NCBI RefSeq assembly: GCF_000023885.1
Contig: NC_013165.1
Span: 2,294,001 to 2,358,000 of the forward strand
Direction: 5' to 3'
Source of the DNA: Slackia heliotrinireducens DSM 20476
GTDB taxonomy: Bacteria; Actinomycetota; Coriobacteriia; Coriobacteriales; Eggerthellaceae
DNA length: 64,000 nucleotides
Shown here: piece after piece, positions 1 to 9,661 of the stretch
How positions within the stretch are numbered: position 1 is the first letter of the stretch
Layout of the letters: each line of letters starts with the position of its first letter
Notes under the pieces: model-generated
Seen by the model: the letters and a program-made list of their open reading frames with translations, nothing else
What the model was told of the DNA's origin: nothing
The model's database searches: none
Translations under genes and position numbers: made by a program

Positions 1-212
1 CGAATATCCGGATAGGCCCATGCCAGCCGATGCAACGGCTCCAGCAGTTCCGTCGGGGTTCTGGCATTCACGAATCGGACCGCAACGTCCAGCAGGCCCG
101 CTTCGTCCAAACCGCTGGAATCCCCCAGGACACCCCGTCTGGCCTCGGGCGATGCGCAGCCGATGAAGCCCTCTCCCCTATCGCTATAAAGCCAAAGGCA
201 CCTATCGCCCAT
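1..212 (-). CDS. 5' end of an unidentified gene, cut by the window edge
   Basis: An open frame starts with ATG at 212 and reads without a stop to base 1 (70 codons). A strong ribosome binding site, AAGGAGA, lies five bases before the ATG, which is why I call it real. The start reads MGDRCLWLYSDRGEGF and the rest is acidic and soluble-looking, with no signal peptide. I do not recognise the family from this fragment. It is transcribed away from aspS, whose terminator lies about 130 bases to the right, so it has its own promoter in the AT-rich stretch 213-280. Confidence 0.6.
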   Translation of the reverse strand, partial: MGDRCLWLYSDRGEGFIGCASPEARRGVLGDSSGLDEAGLLDVAVRFVNARTPTELLEPLHRLAWAYPDI

Positions 213-343
213 CCGTTCTCCTTATGCATCGTTAATTCAAATTTAACGTTGCAATTCTACACTGTATAAAAATGAAGATGCGATTCGGAGCCTGGATTTT
301 TTCCTGCAAAACGAATATTCGGACCCCGCATGCGCCATCGCAC

Positions 344-370
344 GAAAAAAGCCGCCCCGAAGGGCGGCTA
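344..370 (-). terminator. Intrinsic terminator of hisS-aspS
   Basis: On the minus strand, AGCCGCCC, a TTCG-type loop and GGGCGGCT form an eight-pair GC stem followed by a run of six T. It starts about 20 bases after the aspS stop codon. Confidence 0.85.
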
Positions 371-391
371 TCGACATGTAGGCTTGTATCG

Positions 392-2173
392 TTACATCAA
401 ACGCAAATTGACTTCCGTCAGCTGACGCTCGGTGACCTCGCTGGGGGCGTTGGTCATGGGGTCGGATGCCGACGTCGTCTTCGGGAATGCGATGACGTCG
501 CGGATGGACTGCTTGCCAGCCAGCAGCATGACCAGACGGTCCAGGCCCAGGGCGATGCCGCCGTGGGGCGGAGCGCCCAGCTCGAGAGCGCGCAGCAGAT
601 GGCCGAACTTCTCGTCAATCTCCTCGTCGGTCAGGCCGCAACGGCGCAGCACGCGGCGCTGCAGGTCGGCGTTGTGCACGCGGATGGTGCCGCCGCCGGC
701 CTCGAAGCCATCCATGACCAGGTCGTACGAATAGCTGCCGCAAGCCAGGGGATCGTCCTCGATAAGATGCTGCTGATCAGGCGGAACCATGGTAAAGGGA
801 TGGTGCTCGGCGCTGTACTTGCCCTCTTCGGGGTCGTATCCGAACATGGGGAAGTTCACCACCCAGAGCAGCGCATGGCCTTCGCGCGGAATATTCAGGG
901 CATCCGCCATGTGCAAACGGATGGCGGACAGCACGGCATTGGCCACGGGCGCCTTGTCGGCTGCGAAGCACACCAGGTCGCCGGGCTCTGCGTCCACGGC
1001 CTCCTTGATGGCGGCGAAGGTCTCCTCGCCCAGGAACTTGATGAAGGAACCCTTCTCCTTGCCTTCGCTGGTGATGGCAAACCAGGCCATGCCCTTCGCG
1101 CCGTTGGGACGGGCCACGTTTGCTTCCAGCTTCTCGATCTCGCCACGGCTCCAATCGCCTGCGCCCTTGCAGTTAACGGCCTTGACCACGCCGCCGGATT
1201 CCACGGTCTTGGCGAACACGCCGAATCCGCAGTCGCGGACGATTTCGCTCAGGTTGACGAGTTTCATGTCAAAACGGATGTCGGGGCGGTCGCACCCGTA
1301 GTACTCCATGGCGTCGGCGTACTGCATGCGCTGCAGCGGGAACTCGTGCTCGACGTTGACGGCTTCGAGCACCTCCTGCATGACGCTTTCCATCATGTCC
1401 ATGACGTCCTCGCCCTCGACGAAGGACATCTCGACGTCCACCTGGGTGAATTCGGGCTGGCGGTCAGCGCGCAGGTCCTCATCGCGGAAGCAGCGGGCGA
1501 TTTGGTAATAGCGCTCGATGCCGCCGCACATGAGCATCTGTTTGAACTGCTGGGGGCTCTGCGGCAGAGCATAGAACTTGCCCGGGTTCGGACGGCTGGG
1601 CACGAGGAAGTCACGGGCGCCTTCGGGCGTGGAGTTGGCCAGGATGGGCGTCTCCACCTCGATGAACCCGCGCTTGTTCAGGGCGCCGCGCATGGCTTGC
1701 GCCACCGTATGGCGCAGCTTGATGGTCTGGAACATCTCGGGACGGCGCAGATCCATGTAGCGCCACTTCATGCGCATGATCTCGTCGGTTTCGCTACCGT
1801 CTTCGATATGGAACGGAGGGGTGACGGAGGTGTTCAGAATCTCGATGGCCGAGGCGAGCACCTCGATTTCACCGGTGGCCATGTCGTGGTTGAAGGCGGC
1901 CTCGCCGCGGGAGCGGACCTTGCCGACCACCTTGATCACGTATTCGCGACCCAGGCTCTCGGCCTTTTTGAAGTCCTCGGCGCTCACGCAGTCGGGGTCG
2001 ACGATGACCTGGGTGTATCCCTCGCGGTCACGCAGGTCGATAAAGATGAGCGCTCCAAGGTCGCGGGTGCGCCACACCCAACCGGTCAGGACCACTTCGG
2101 TGTCGACGTCCTTAAGACGCAGCTCACCGCAGGTGTGGTCGTGCATGCAGTATTCGTTCAGATAATCCGTCAT
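392..2173 (-). CDS. aspS: Aspartyl-tRNA synthetase (AspRS, class IIb)
   Basis: Charges tRNA-Asp with aspartate in the cytoplasm. The 593-residue length is that of bacterial AspRS. In order, one sees an OB-fold anticodon-binding domain (about 1-110), class II motif 2 ([14 protein letters not shown], about 215-230), a bacterial GAD insertion (about 285-425) and motif 3 (GLDRLVMLL) near the C-terminus. It lies three bases downstream of hisS, an order common in bacteria, and the pair should be co-transcribed and end at the terminator at 344-370. Whether it also charges tRNA-Asn cannot be told from this window, since no gatCAB or asnS is present. Confidence 0.98.
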   Translation of the reverse strand: MTDYLNEYCMHDHTCGELRLKDVDTEVVLTGWVWRTRDLGALIFIDLRDREGYTQVIVDPDCVSAEDFKKAESLGREYVIKVVGKVRSRGEAAFNHDMATGEIEVLASAIEILNTSVTPPFHIEDGSETDEIMRMKWRYMDLRRPEMFQTIKLRHTVAQAMRGALNKRGFIEVETPILANSTPEGARDFLVPSRPNPGKFYALPQSPQQFKQMLMCGGIERYYQIARCFRDEDLRADRQPEFTQVDVEMSFVEGEDVMDMMESVMQEVLEAVNVEHEFPLQRMQYADAMEYYGCDRPDIRFDMKLVNLSEIVRDCGFGVFAKTVESGGVVKAVNCKGAGDWSRGEIEKLEANVARPNGAKGMAWFAITSEGKEKGSFIKFLGEETFAAIKEAVDAEPGDLVCFAADKAPVANAVLSAIRLHMADALNIPREGHALLWVVNFPMFGYDPEEGKYSAEHHPFTMVPPDQQHLIEDDPLACGSYSYDLVMDGFEAGGGTIRVHNADLQRRVLRRCGLTDEEIDEKFGHLLRALELGAPPHGGIALGLDRLVMLLAGKQSIRDVIAFPKTTSASDPMTNAPSEVTERQLTEVNLRLM

Positions 2174-2176
2174 TGT

Positions 2177-3571
2177 TTAAAGCTCCTTATCGCCATCTGC
2201 AGCGGACGCCATTCCGCTGAGATTTGAAAACGTGTCGTCGTCGACCTCAAGCCCGTTGAACTGGAGGAGAATCTTCTTCACGGAGTCCAGGTCGACCAGG
2301 GATTCAGCATGCGTGCCCATGTCGCGAACACGGGCCTTGCCCTCGGCGAGCTCGTCTGGACCAAGGATGACCACCGTGCTGGCACCCAGACGGTCAGCAA
2401 TCTTGAACTGGGCTTTCAAGCTCTTGCCCTGATGGTCCATGTCGACCGTGAGCCCTGCGTCGCGCGCGGCGCACAGAAGCTCGAAGGCGGCTCCGCGAAC
2501 GCTGTCGTTCACGCAGGCGATGTAGCCGTCGATGCGCCTGCCCGTGTTCCCCAACGCTCCGGCGGCCTCCAGGGCCAGAACCATGCGTTCGAAGCCCAAG
2601 GCGAAGCCCAGGCCCGGCGTGGGGCGACCGCCCACGGTCTCGGCCAGCTTGTCATAACGCCCGCCGCCGCCGATGGCGCTCTGAGCTGCATCGATGGCAG
2701 TAGATTGAATTTCGAACACAGTTCGCGTGTAGTAATCCAAGCCGCGGACCAGCGTGGGGTCCTCGATGTATTCGATGCCCGCCGCATCCAGATGCTTCTT
2801 TACGGCCTCGTAATGGCTACGGCAATCGTCGCACAGGTGGTCGGTGATGATAGGCGCGCTTTCCATAACGTGCTTGCAGGCGTCCTTCTTGCAGTCGAAC
2901 GCGCGCAGCGGGTTGGTTTCCGCGCGGCGCTGGCAGTCTTCGCACATCTCGTCGGCATGATCCAGGATGTGCCGGCGCACCATTTCGCGGTATGCCGGGC
3001 GGCATTCGTCGTCGCCCATGGAGTTGATGAGCAAACGCATATCGGAACGGGGCACGCCCATCTTCTCGTAGAAACGCATAAGCATGATGATCATCTCGGC
3101 GTCGGCCGACGGCTCGGTGGAACCCAGGCACTCGGCACCGATCTGGTGGAACTCGCGCAAACGGCCCTTCTGGGGACGCTCGGCGCGGAACATGGGGCCG
3201 TAGTAGAACAGCTTCGCCGGAGCGGAACCCTGTTCGACCAGGTTGTGCTGCACCACAGCACGCACCGTTCCTGCGGTGCCTTCGGGACGAAGGGCCAGGC
3301 GCTGCTTCGATTTGAGGCCGTCGTCGTTTCCGGCGGCCAAGGCGCGCTTGTAGTTTTCGCCGCTGCGGACGACGAACATCTCCTTGTTGACCACGTCAGT
3401 CGCCTCGCCGATGCCGCGAGTAAACACCTCGGTCAGCTCGAACAACGGCGTTTCAATGGGCTCGTACCCATAAGAGGAGAACAGTTTGGTAGCCGTGCTG
3501 ACAGCACGCTGCCAAAGGCGTGCGGAGGCAGGCAGCAAATCGGCGGTACCTTCTGGACAGTTGTAAGGCAT
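2177..3571 (-). CDS. hisS: Histidyl-tRNA synthetase (HisRS, class IIa)
   Basis: Charges tRNA-His with histidine. The 464-residue protein carries motif 2 around RAERPQKGRLREFHQ, the histidine-specific segments VRGLDYYTRTVFE and GGGGRYD, and a C-terminal anticodon-binding domain. It is about 35 residues longer than E. coli HisRS. Part of the extra length is a cysteine-rich insertion (CEDCQ, CKKDAC, LCDDC, about 195-240), seen in many Gram-positive HisRS and possibly metal-binding. ATG at 3571 follows an AAGAAGGA-type ribosome site. It is the first gene of the hisS-aspS pair. Confidence 0.98.
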   Translation of the reverse strand: MPYNCPEGTADLLPASARLWQRAVSTATKLFSSYGYEPIETPLFELTEVFTRGIGEATDVVNKEMFVVRSGENYKRALAAGNDDGLKSKQRLALRPEGTAGTVRAVVQHNLVEQGSAPAKLFYYGPMFRAERPQKGRLREFHQIGAECLGSTEPSADAEMIIMLMRFYEKMGVPRSDMRLLINSMGDDECRPAYREMVRRHILDHADEMCEDCQRRAETNPLRAFDCKKDACKHVMESAPIITDHLCDDCRSHYEAVKKHLDAAGIEYIEDPTLVRGLDYYTRTVFEIQSTAIDAAQSAIGGGGRYDKLAETVGGRPTPGLGFALGFERMVLALEAAGALGNTGRRIDGYIACVNDSVRGAAFELLCAARDAGLTVDMDHQGKSLKAQFKIADRLGASTVVILGPDELAEGKARVRDMGTHAESLVDLDSVKKILLQFNGLEVDDDTFSNLSGMASAADGDKEL

Positions 3572-3797
3572 GCGAATCCTTCTTCATGTGGCTTTTTACG
3601 TAACGCTGTATTCTAGCACCTCGGCTCGTACAGGCGTCGCCGCACGTGAAAAGCATCAAAACATGACACTTGCGGGGGACTGCGGGGCACGCCGTCCGCA
3701 TGCGGAAAACACGGGCGGCAAATCCGGCCCCGTGATGCGCATCCGGCCAAACAGGGATAGAATTGGTTCATGCACAGGCACGTGGAAGAGGTTCATC

Positions 3798-4457
3798 ATG
3801 GCTGAAACAGACGTTCAAAGGCAACGGCGAAGCTCCAAATCCGTCGCGTGGAGCGTACGAATCATCGCGACCATCACGTTCTTCGTGATTTTGTATTTCG
3901 CCATCGTGTTCATTTCGGAGCCGGCGGGGCACCTCAAGATGTTCCAGTTGAGCGGAGTTCCAGGCCAGGCAGCGGTCCGCGCCCTGGGCGTAGCCATGGT
4001 CGTTTGGCTATGCACCTATCCTCTGGTCATCTTCAATCCACGGACCAACATAAAGATGTTCTTCATCGTCCTGCTCCAGCAGGTCGTAACGCTTGCCGGC
4101 GCCCTCATCATTCGTATGGGCATGCCCGCAGGCTACGCAACGCTGGCAGGCACACTCAACATATTCATCTTGGCGGATGCTATCTGCACCGCGCTTCTGC
4201 TTGTCACCTTCATCTGGATGATCGTCCTCATGATGCTGGAACGCCACGACGACAAGAAGCGTGCGAAGGCCGAGGCCAGGGCGGCCGAAGCGGCCGAACG
4301 CAACGCGGAGGAAGCCGCAGATGCCGAACCGCTTGAAGGCGAATACGAGACGGCTCCCGTCGGCGAGCTGCCCGCAGGCGACGATTCGGCGTCAGCTCCG
4401 CCCGAAACCAAACGGAAGCCCGAGACAGATCCACTGGACCCCTTCCGCCTTCCATAA
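3798..4457 (+). CDS. Small integral membrane protein of unknown function
   Basis: A 219-residue protein with four hydrophobic segments (about 17-40, 57-77, 84-105 and 117-142). A charged Ala/Glu-rich tail follows, likely helical to about residue 175 and then disordered and Pro-rich. I chose ATG 3798 because GAAGAGG lies just upstream. A longer frame reaches back to 3570 but runs through the hisS promoter region and has no ribosome site. It diverges from hisS and converges on the M16 peptidase gene across a shared terminator. I recognise no conserved family. Confidence 0.75.
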   Translation: MAETDVQRQRRSSKSVAWSVRIIATITFFVILYFAIVFISEPAGHLKMFQLSGVPGQAAVRALGVAMVVWLCTYPLVIFNPRTNIKMFFIVLLQQVVTLAGALIIRMGMPAGYATLAGTLNIFILADAICTALLLVTFIWMIVLMMLERHDDKKRAKAEARAAEAAERNAEEAADAEPLEGEYETAPVGELPAGDDSASAPPETKRKPETDPLDPFRLP

Positions 4458-4478
4458 GATCCCGATTCCGAACCCCAA

Positions 4479-4519
4479 AGAAAAACGCCCGCCCGGGATT
4501 GCTCCCCCGCGGGCGTTTC
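4479..4519. terminator. Bidirectional terminator between convergent genes
   Basis: The arms ACGCCCGC and GCGGGCGT are flanked by an A-run on the left and TTT on the right, so the hairpin can stop transcription from both sides. It is better on the minus strand, where five T follow the stem. Confidence 0.75.
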
Positions 4520-4536
4520 CGTATGCAGCCTCGAAC

Positions 4537-7455
4537 CTATTCGTTCAGCAGGTCAATCACATTCAACGGCGTGGTCGCCGAACGAATCATGTTTTCGTTT
4601 CCGAACACGCACCACGCACCCTCATCGGCGATCTTCCGCAGCACCGCCGAGCAGTCGCGAATGGACTGCGGCGTGGCAGAGAGCTCCTCTTCGCGGCGAC
4701 GCTCGCGCAGGTCCATCGGGTCGTCCCTGAAATAGGCCGTATCCTGCCGGCGGGCGATATGCTTGGGCTTGACCGGCGAGTCATGGGTGGCCACGGTGCT
4801 CACGATGTAGCCCTCCATCTCGTCTTGCGTAGGCTCAAAGGCGGCCAGCCATGCGGCAGCCTCGTCGAAGCGGCGCAGGCTCTCGTCGATGTTCGGGTCC
4901 CTATAGGTGTGGAATCGTGCGAAACCGGCGGTCGTGCGGCGGAATCCGACACCGTAGGCGCCGCCCTTCACACGGACTTCGCTCCACAGGTAGTTGTAAG
5001 AAAGAGCAGCCGATGCCACCGGCCACAAGCCCGAATAGGAACCCACTGAAGATGCAATCGTTCCCTTGGATACATAGCACACGTCCGTCGGCACGATGAA
5101 CGCCTCGTTTTTCACCACGGGCTCGGGGATGACCAGGCGCCGGACCTTCTCCTCCCCTTCAGGAAGATCCAGATCCCCTGCGGCCCGCCAGTACGCGTCA
5201 AGCTCCTCGCGCGAACCCACGAAGCTGGTGACCAGACCGTTCCTGGTGAAGATGCGGCTCTGCAGCTCGGTGAGCTTCGCTTTCAGGCCCTCGAAACGCT
5301 CGTCGAAATGGTCCAGCAGGTCTTTCAGGAACCTGTAGTAGTCCACACCGTTGCTCTGCTCGGCCAGAACGGCGGCCGGCATGAGATAGGACGCCACGCG
5401 CGACGATGCGCACATATGGCCGTTGTTGGCAAAGGCCTGCTCCAGTCCGACACGACGCTGGATAAGGATGTCCCGCATCCTTCCGGCATCGTCGAACTGC
5501 ATGGACGTGCACACCTCCATGGGGATGGAAGCCAGGCTTTCGATTTCTTCGGCAACGGCCGATGCGGCCACCACCAGGCGATACGAGATTTTCGAAGGAT
5601 CGTCTTCAGCAACCAGTGGCTCTGCGGCCACATGAAGGCTGCCCAGATGCTGGCGCGTCCATACGTCCACCTCAGCCGCCGAACGGGTTGCGGTGGCCAG
5701 CCTGCCCGTGAACACGGACAGCAACGTCAGGTACGGGACGTCCTCCCAATCCAGATCCATGATGTCGAAATAGTGGTACACGTAGTCGATGTGCCTCGTC
5801 GGCAGCTCATGGAACAGGCAGGTCAACGGCGTGTCCTCGAGGACTTCGAACGCTGGGTCGGGCTTGGCAGGTCCAATGTCGGACACGTGCAGCATGGGCA
5901 GCTTCGCCACGTCTTCCGGTGCGTCGGGCGTCTCCTGGTGCTTGCGCAGCAGCGCAACGTCGTCGCGGACGGCCTGCTTGTCGGCTTCGGTCATCGACGC
6001 GAGCTTCTCGGCCAGCTCTGCGGCTTCTTCACCTTCTCCTTCGGGCTCGGTGGGAAGGACCTCCACCAGCGCCTTATGGTTGCTCTTGACGATGAGCTCG
6101 TCCAGCAGGCGCTCGAAGTACCCGTTCTCGAGACCTTCGCGCATGTGGGCCAGCGGCTCCTCGTAGCGAAGGTACGTGGTGGGCATGTCCTCGTCGTACA
6201 GCCAGCCGGCCATGGCGTTCATCGCCAGCGGCACGCCGTCGGCAATGCCGCGGTCGCGCTCGCGCAGCATGAAGGCGATCTGCGAAAGCGACGCGTTCAG
6301 CACGTCGCGGGGGATGCCTTCCTGCACCAGCTTGGCGGCCTGCTCCTCAACCACTTCGCGCAGGCGGGTGCGGATGCCGGGCTTGGCGTTGCGGACGCCG
6401 ATCATGGCCACAGGCTGCGCCTGGGAATCCATCAGGTACGAGAACACGTTGCCGCCCAGCTCCTCGTCAAGCAGTGCACGCTTGATGGGCGACTCGTTTC
6501 CGCCCAACAGCGCATCGAGCAGCACGTCGGTGGCCAGCACACGTTCGAAATCGCGTGCAGTGCCGACCACGTATCCCAAGGCCACGCAGGCGTTTTCGGG
6601 AGCCGTGCCCATGGGCACTACCACATCCATGTTGACCAGCGGCTCCTGGATGCCAATGGGATTGGGGCCTTCTTCCACACGCGGCTCGATGACCGACAGG
6701 TACTCTTCGTCCAGATGGCCCAGCATGCGGTCGGCGTCGATGTCGCCGTACAGGATGATGTAGGAGTTGTCCAGCCGGTAATGGCGCGCGTGGGTGTCCA
6801 GGTAATCCTCGTAGGTGAGCGTCGGAATCTTACGCGGATGCCCGCCCGACTCGAACGCATAGCAGGTGTTCGGGAACAGTGCTTTGTTGAGCTCGTAGTT
6901 GAGCACGTCCTCGGGGTCGGAAAGCGCGCCCTTCATCTCGTTGAACACCACACCGTTGTAGCGCAGGCGCTCGGGAGACCCGGCGCCCTCATCGGCCTCG
7001 TCCAGCTCGTAGTGCCAGCCTTCCTGCTCGAACAGCTGACGCTTCAGATAGATGTTAGGACGAAGCACGGCGTCCATGTAGACGTCCGTCAGGTTCATGA
7101 GGTCCTGCATGTTTGTGCTGGCCACGGGGTACATCGTCTTGTCCGGGAAGGTCATCGCGTTCAAAAACGTCTGCATGGACGTCTTGAGCAGATTGACGAA
7201 CGGCTCCTTGACCGGGAACTTCTCGGACCCGCAGAGCACCGAATGCTCTAGGATGTGGAACACGCCCGTGCTGTCTTTCGGAGGCGTTTTGAACGAGATG
7301 GAAAACGCCTTGTTTTCATCCTCGTTCTTCAGGAACAGCAGACGCGCACCGCTGCGCTCGTGACGCATGACGATGGCTTCGCCGTCGATTTCGGAAAGAG
7401 GCTCGACCGAGCTGACGCGAAACCCGTGCAGGGTCTCGCCGATTTCAAATGCCAT
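4537..7455 (-). CDS. M16C-family zinc metallopeptidase (PreP/falcilysin-like)
   Basis: A 972-residue peptidase of the family that includes mitochondrial presequence protease. The inverted zinc motif HxxEH is present as HILEH at about residues 67-71, within the family context ending in HSVLCGSEKFPVKEP. Length and layout fit the single-chain M16C fold: two M16 halves joined by a helical linker with the peptidase-M16C-associated region. No signal peptide is seen, so it is probably cytoplasmic and degrades short unstructured peptides. ATG 7455 has GAAAGGGA upstream. An insertion sequence begins only 34 bases before the start codon and has cut the gene off from whatever lay upstream. Confidence 0.93.
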   Translation of the reverse strand: MAFEIGETLHGFRVSSVEPLSEIDGEAIVMRHERSGARLLFLKNEDENKAFSISFKTPPKDSTGVFHILEHSVLCGSEKFPVKEPFVNLLKTSMQTFLNAMTFPDKTMYPVASTNMQDLMNLTDVYMDAVLRPNIYLKRQLFEQEGWHYELDEADEGAGSPERLRYNGVVFNEMKGALSDPEDVLNYELNKALFPNTCYAFESGGHPRKIPTLTYEDYLDTHARHYRLDNSYIILYGDIDADRMLGHLDEEYLSVIEPRVEEGPNPIGIQEPLVNMDVVVPMGTAPENACVALGYVVGTARDFERVLATDVLLDALLGGNESPIKRALLDEELGGNVFSYLMDSQAQPVAMIGVRNAKPGIRTRLREVVEEQAAKLVQEGIPRDVLNASLSQIAFMLRERDRGIADGVPLAMNAMAGWLYDEDMPTTYLRYEEPLAHMREGLENGYFERLLDELIVKSNHKALVEVLPTEPEGEGEEAAELAEKLASMTEADKQAVRDDVALLRKHQETPDAPEDVAKLPMLHVSDIGPAKPDPAFEVLEDTPLTCLFHELPTRHIDYVYHYFDIMDLDWEDVPYLTLLSVFTGRLATATRSAAEVDVWTRQHLGSLHVAAEPLVAEDDPSKISYRLVVAASAVAEEIESLASIPMEVCTSMQFDDAGRMRDILIQRRVGLEQAFANNGHMCASSRVASYLMPAAVLAEQSNGVDYYRFLKDLLDHFDERFEGLKAKLTELQSRIFTRNGLVTSFVGSREELDAYWRAAGDLDLPEGEEKVRRLVIPEPVVKNEAFIVPTDVCYVSKGTIASSVGSYSGLWPVASAALSYNYLWSEVRVKGGAYGVGFRRTTAGFARFHTYRDPNIDESLRRFDEAAAWLAAFEPTQDEMEGYIVSTVATHDSPVKPKHIARRQDTAYFRDDPMDLRERRREEELSATPQSIRDCSAVLRKIADEGAWCVFGNENMIRSATTPLNVIDLLNE

Positions 7456-7480
7456 ACAGTATCCCTTTCGTCGGTTGTTT

Positions 7481-7488
7481 TTGGGAAT
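7481..7488. repeat. Left copy of the 8-bp target-site duplication
   Basis: TTGGGAAT directly borders the left end of the insertion sequence and is repeated exactly at 8668-8675. Eight bases is the duplication length usual for the IS1595 family. Confidence 0.9.
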
Positions 7489-7497
7489 TCCCTACAG

Positions 7498-8496
7498 TCA
7501 ACCAACGTAGGCGTGACCGCGCTTGCGCGAGCTGCGGAAAGTGGCGTCGGCCATGAACAAATGGCGGAGCACCCTTTCCACTTTGGGCCATTTCTCCTCG
7601 GCCCGCTTGACCCTGAACAGGTACGCGTACCAGTTCAGATATGACTGCAGGTTCTTGACGTCCATGCCGACGTAGCCGTGCAGGTAGCGCCTGATCCAGG
7701 AGCACAGGTTGTTCACCATCGCCATCTTCTCGAGGTACTCCGGGTCCTTCGTGTCGGCCTTGTAGGGCCGGTCGACGCCCTTCACGGCCTTCACCAGCGA
7801 CTTGTGGGACTTCTCCATGTCGTGGAAGATCTCGGAGCCCTCGGCGATGCTGGCCTGCAGCGCGTCCTTGATGCGCCTGGCCGAGGGCTTGCCGTGGCCG
7901 CAGCGCACGGCGACCACGTTCTTGTGGACGTCGATCGCGACCGCTATGCAGACCTTGTCCTTGCTCAGGCCCCTCTTCGGCCTCCAGCCCGGGCCTCCCT
8001 TCAGGTCGGAGTCCGTGACGTACATCTCGTCTATCCAGACCTTGTCCCGCAGGACGATGCGGTCCTGGTAGCCGTCTATCGTGCTCATGACCCGGTGGCG
8101 CCACTCCCAGGCCGTCTGGTGCGACATCCCGCAGAGCTCCGCCGCAGCGTCGAGCTGCACGTTGTAGCACATGAGGCGGATGAAGAGGACCCATGCGGAC
8201 AGGGGCTTCTTCGAGGATTCGAATATCGTGCCGGCCAACGACGTGTACTTGCGACCGCAGTCGCGGCATTCCCAGAACCTGCGGCCGGCACCCGTGCGGC
8301 CTCGGCCGACGGTCTCGCCGGAACCGCATCTCGGGCACGGGGGCCGGGGCCTCCACTCGTCGGCAGCCTCGTCGTAATCTCCGACGCCGACGGACTCGCG
8401 GCACCTTCTCGTCTCGACGGCCTCTTGCAAGAGCGCGAAATCGCCCTCATCGAGGGCGTTGACCCGCTTCGCGAACGGGTTCGTACGGGTGGACAT
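7498..8496 (-). CDS. IS1595-family transposase (zinc ribbon plus ISXO2-like DDE domain)
   Basis: An N-terminal zinc ribbon (CPRCGS about 20 residues before CRDCGRKYT) is followed by an ISXO2-like catalytic domain. Candidate acidic residues lie in VWIDEMYV, in AIDVHKN and in the later HDMEKSHKSLV stretch. From ATG 8496 the protein has 332 residues, a normal length. A GTG at 8565 would add 23 residues, but neither start has a good ribosome site. Transcription runs towards the M16 peptidase gene. There is no frameshift or internal stop, so it looks active. Confidence 0.92.
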   Translation of the reverse strand: MSTRTNPFAKRVNALDEGDFALLQEAVETRRCRESVGVGDYDEAADEWRPRPPCPRCGSGETVGRGRTGAGRRFWECRDCGRKYTSLAGTIFESSKKPLSAWVLFIRLMCYNVQLDAAAELCGMSHQTAWEWRHRVMSTIDGYQDRIVLRDKVWIDEMYVTDSDLKGGPGWRPKRGLSKDKVCIAVAIDVHKNVVAVRCGHGKPSARRIKDALQASIAEGSEIFHDMEKSHKSLVKAVKGVDRPYKADTKDPEYLEKMAMVNNLCSWIRRYLHGYVGMDVKNLQSYLNWYAYLFRVKRAEEKWPKVERVLRHLFMADATFRSSRKRGHAYVG

Positions 8497-8540
8497 GGCG
8501 GTATCCCATCCGCCCAGGCGCCCATCCGATCGGGATCGTC

Positions 8541-8586
8541 GCCAAACAATGGACCGGATGGGCACCTGGGCTGATCATTGTTTGGC
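8541..8586 (-). promoter_or_regulatory. 11-bp inverted repeat in the transposase leader
   Basis: GCCAAACAATG (8541-8551) and CATTGTTTGGC (8576-8586) are exact complements with a 24-base loop that contains the upstream GTG start candidate. In the transposase mRNA this would be a stable hairpin just before the coding region, a place where insertion sequences often limit their own expression. Confidence 0.5.
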
Positions 8587-8667
8587 TCCGCCATTATAGC
8601 CTTTTGCACAGCACGGCGGCCGACTGCTCGGGAGTGCCTAGCATGCCTACGTTGGTTGACTGTAGGA

Positions 8668-8675
8668 TTGGGAAT
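8668..8675. repeat. Right copy of the 8-bp target-site duplication
   Basis: TTGGGAAT, identical to 7481-7488, borders the right end of the insertion sequence. Confidence 0.9.
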
Positions 8676-8830
8676 ATATCACAATCGGCCGCAACTCCAC
8701 GGCGGGGCAGCCATACGTTGACGCCCCGATGCCTTCCGTTGCAGAAGGTCCGTCAACCTCCGGTTGCCCGGCCGCCATACGCTCTGCGCACGCAAACCGT
8801 ATAATGGCCAAAACTACTACGGAGGTTCGC

Positions 8831-9661
8831 ATGCAGATCGATTGGACATTCGACGACGAAAACACCTACGGCGTGGTGTACGCCATGGTGGAACTGGACG
8901 CACATGAGACCGATGAGCTGGTACAACGCGCGTATGAACGGTTCGGCCGCCTGATCAAGGCCGACCCTGGAACCGAACGTGAACGAGCCGCCGAGCTTCT
9001 GACCGATCGGGAGCTTGAGCGGTTTGTGGCTGAAAGCGTCATGGCCGTCGCCGCCGACGACGCTATGGCCCGCCTGGACCGCAACGTGATGTTCGTGCCC
9101 CAATGCGAACGGCGCGAGCCTCTTCGCGAGCACGAGCCCTTCGCGTTCGCTGTCAAAACCTGCACCGTGCCCGACATGAACCTTGACCTGGACACGCCTA
9201 TCCAGGTCCCCGAGGGGGAAGACGCCGCCCGTCGCGTGGTAAACGCCCTGCGCAACCGCCTGAACGGCACCGTTCCGGACGCGCACCTCAAACGGCAGCG
9301 AGCCATCGTCGACAACGACTTCCGTCAGGAGCTGCGCGACGCCGACATGAGCGAACGCGACTACCGCATCGAGCACCGCCTGAAGCCCGATGCCCTCGAA
9401 GCACGGCTGCGACAGCGGGCGATGGACGAGTTGACCAAAAACATCGCCCTTGAACTGGTGTTCCTTCGCAAAGGATTAGAAGCAGGCACCCAGGAGGAGG
9501 ACGCCATGCTTTCCGCCTTCGCCCCCGGAAACGAAGAGGCTCTGAGGCAGGACATGGCCGACTCGGGTCGCCTGTGCCTGCTGTACGAAGAGGCCCGCCG
9601 CCATGCTGCCTTGGATTGGGCGGTAGAGAACCTGACAGATCAGCCCTCGTCGAACAGGTGA
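8831..9661 (+). CDS. Trigger-factor-like protein lacking a PPIase domain
   Basis: A 276-residue acidic, helical, soluble protein. The region from about residue 130 (an Ala-Arg-Arg-rich stretch, then LKRQRAIVDNDFRQEL) to 220 (TKNIALELVFLRKGLE) resembles the helical C-terminal substrate-cradling domain of trigger factor. I see no FKBP-type isomerase domain. ATG 8831 has the ribosome site GGAGG, and a TATAAT box lies about 30 bases upstream. Its 3' end overlaps the convergent ATPase gene by 22 bases. Function is inferred: probably a chaperone-like protein, though the similarity could simply reflect a long helical fold. Confidence 0.7.
   Translation: MQIDWTFDDENTYGVVYAMVELDAHETDELVQRAYERFGRLIKADPGTERERAAELLTDRELERFVAESVMAVAADDAMARLDRNVMFVPQCERREPLREHEPFAFAVKTCTVPDMNLDLDTPIQVPEGEDAARRVVNALRNRLNGTVPDAHLKRQRAIVDNDFRQELRDADMSERDYRIEHRLKPDALEARLRQRAMDELTKNIALELVFLRKGLEAGTQEEDAMLSAFAPGNEEALRQDMADSGRLCLLYEEARRHAALDWAVENLTDQPSSNR

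Larger units (their letters stand above)
7489..8667 (-). mobile_element. Complete IS1595-family insertion sequence, 1,179 bp
   Basis: The element has a perfect 21-bp terminal inverted repeat (CCTACAGTCAACCAACGTAGG at 7491-7511, its complement at 8646-8666) and is flanked by an exact 8-bp direct repeat. It holds one transposase gene whose TGA stop lies inside the left repeat. Intact ends, target duplication and transposase argue for a recent insertion. It sits in the upstream region of the M16C peptidase gene, in the same orientation. Confidence 0.93.

Noticed and set aside
272-2227. Long open frame antisense to aspS
   Set aside because: It mirrors the reading frame of aspS in GC-rich DNA, has no ribosome site and gives a low-complexity product rich in Ala, Gly and His.
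5308-7251. Long open frame antisense to the M16C peptidase
   Set aside because: Same artefact of GC-rich codon bias; no family match.
7445-8404. 319-codon frame overlapping the transposase in another phase
   Set aside because: Arg/Gly-rich shadow product that crosses the end of the insertion sequence; the transposase frame explains the DNA.
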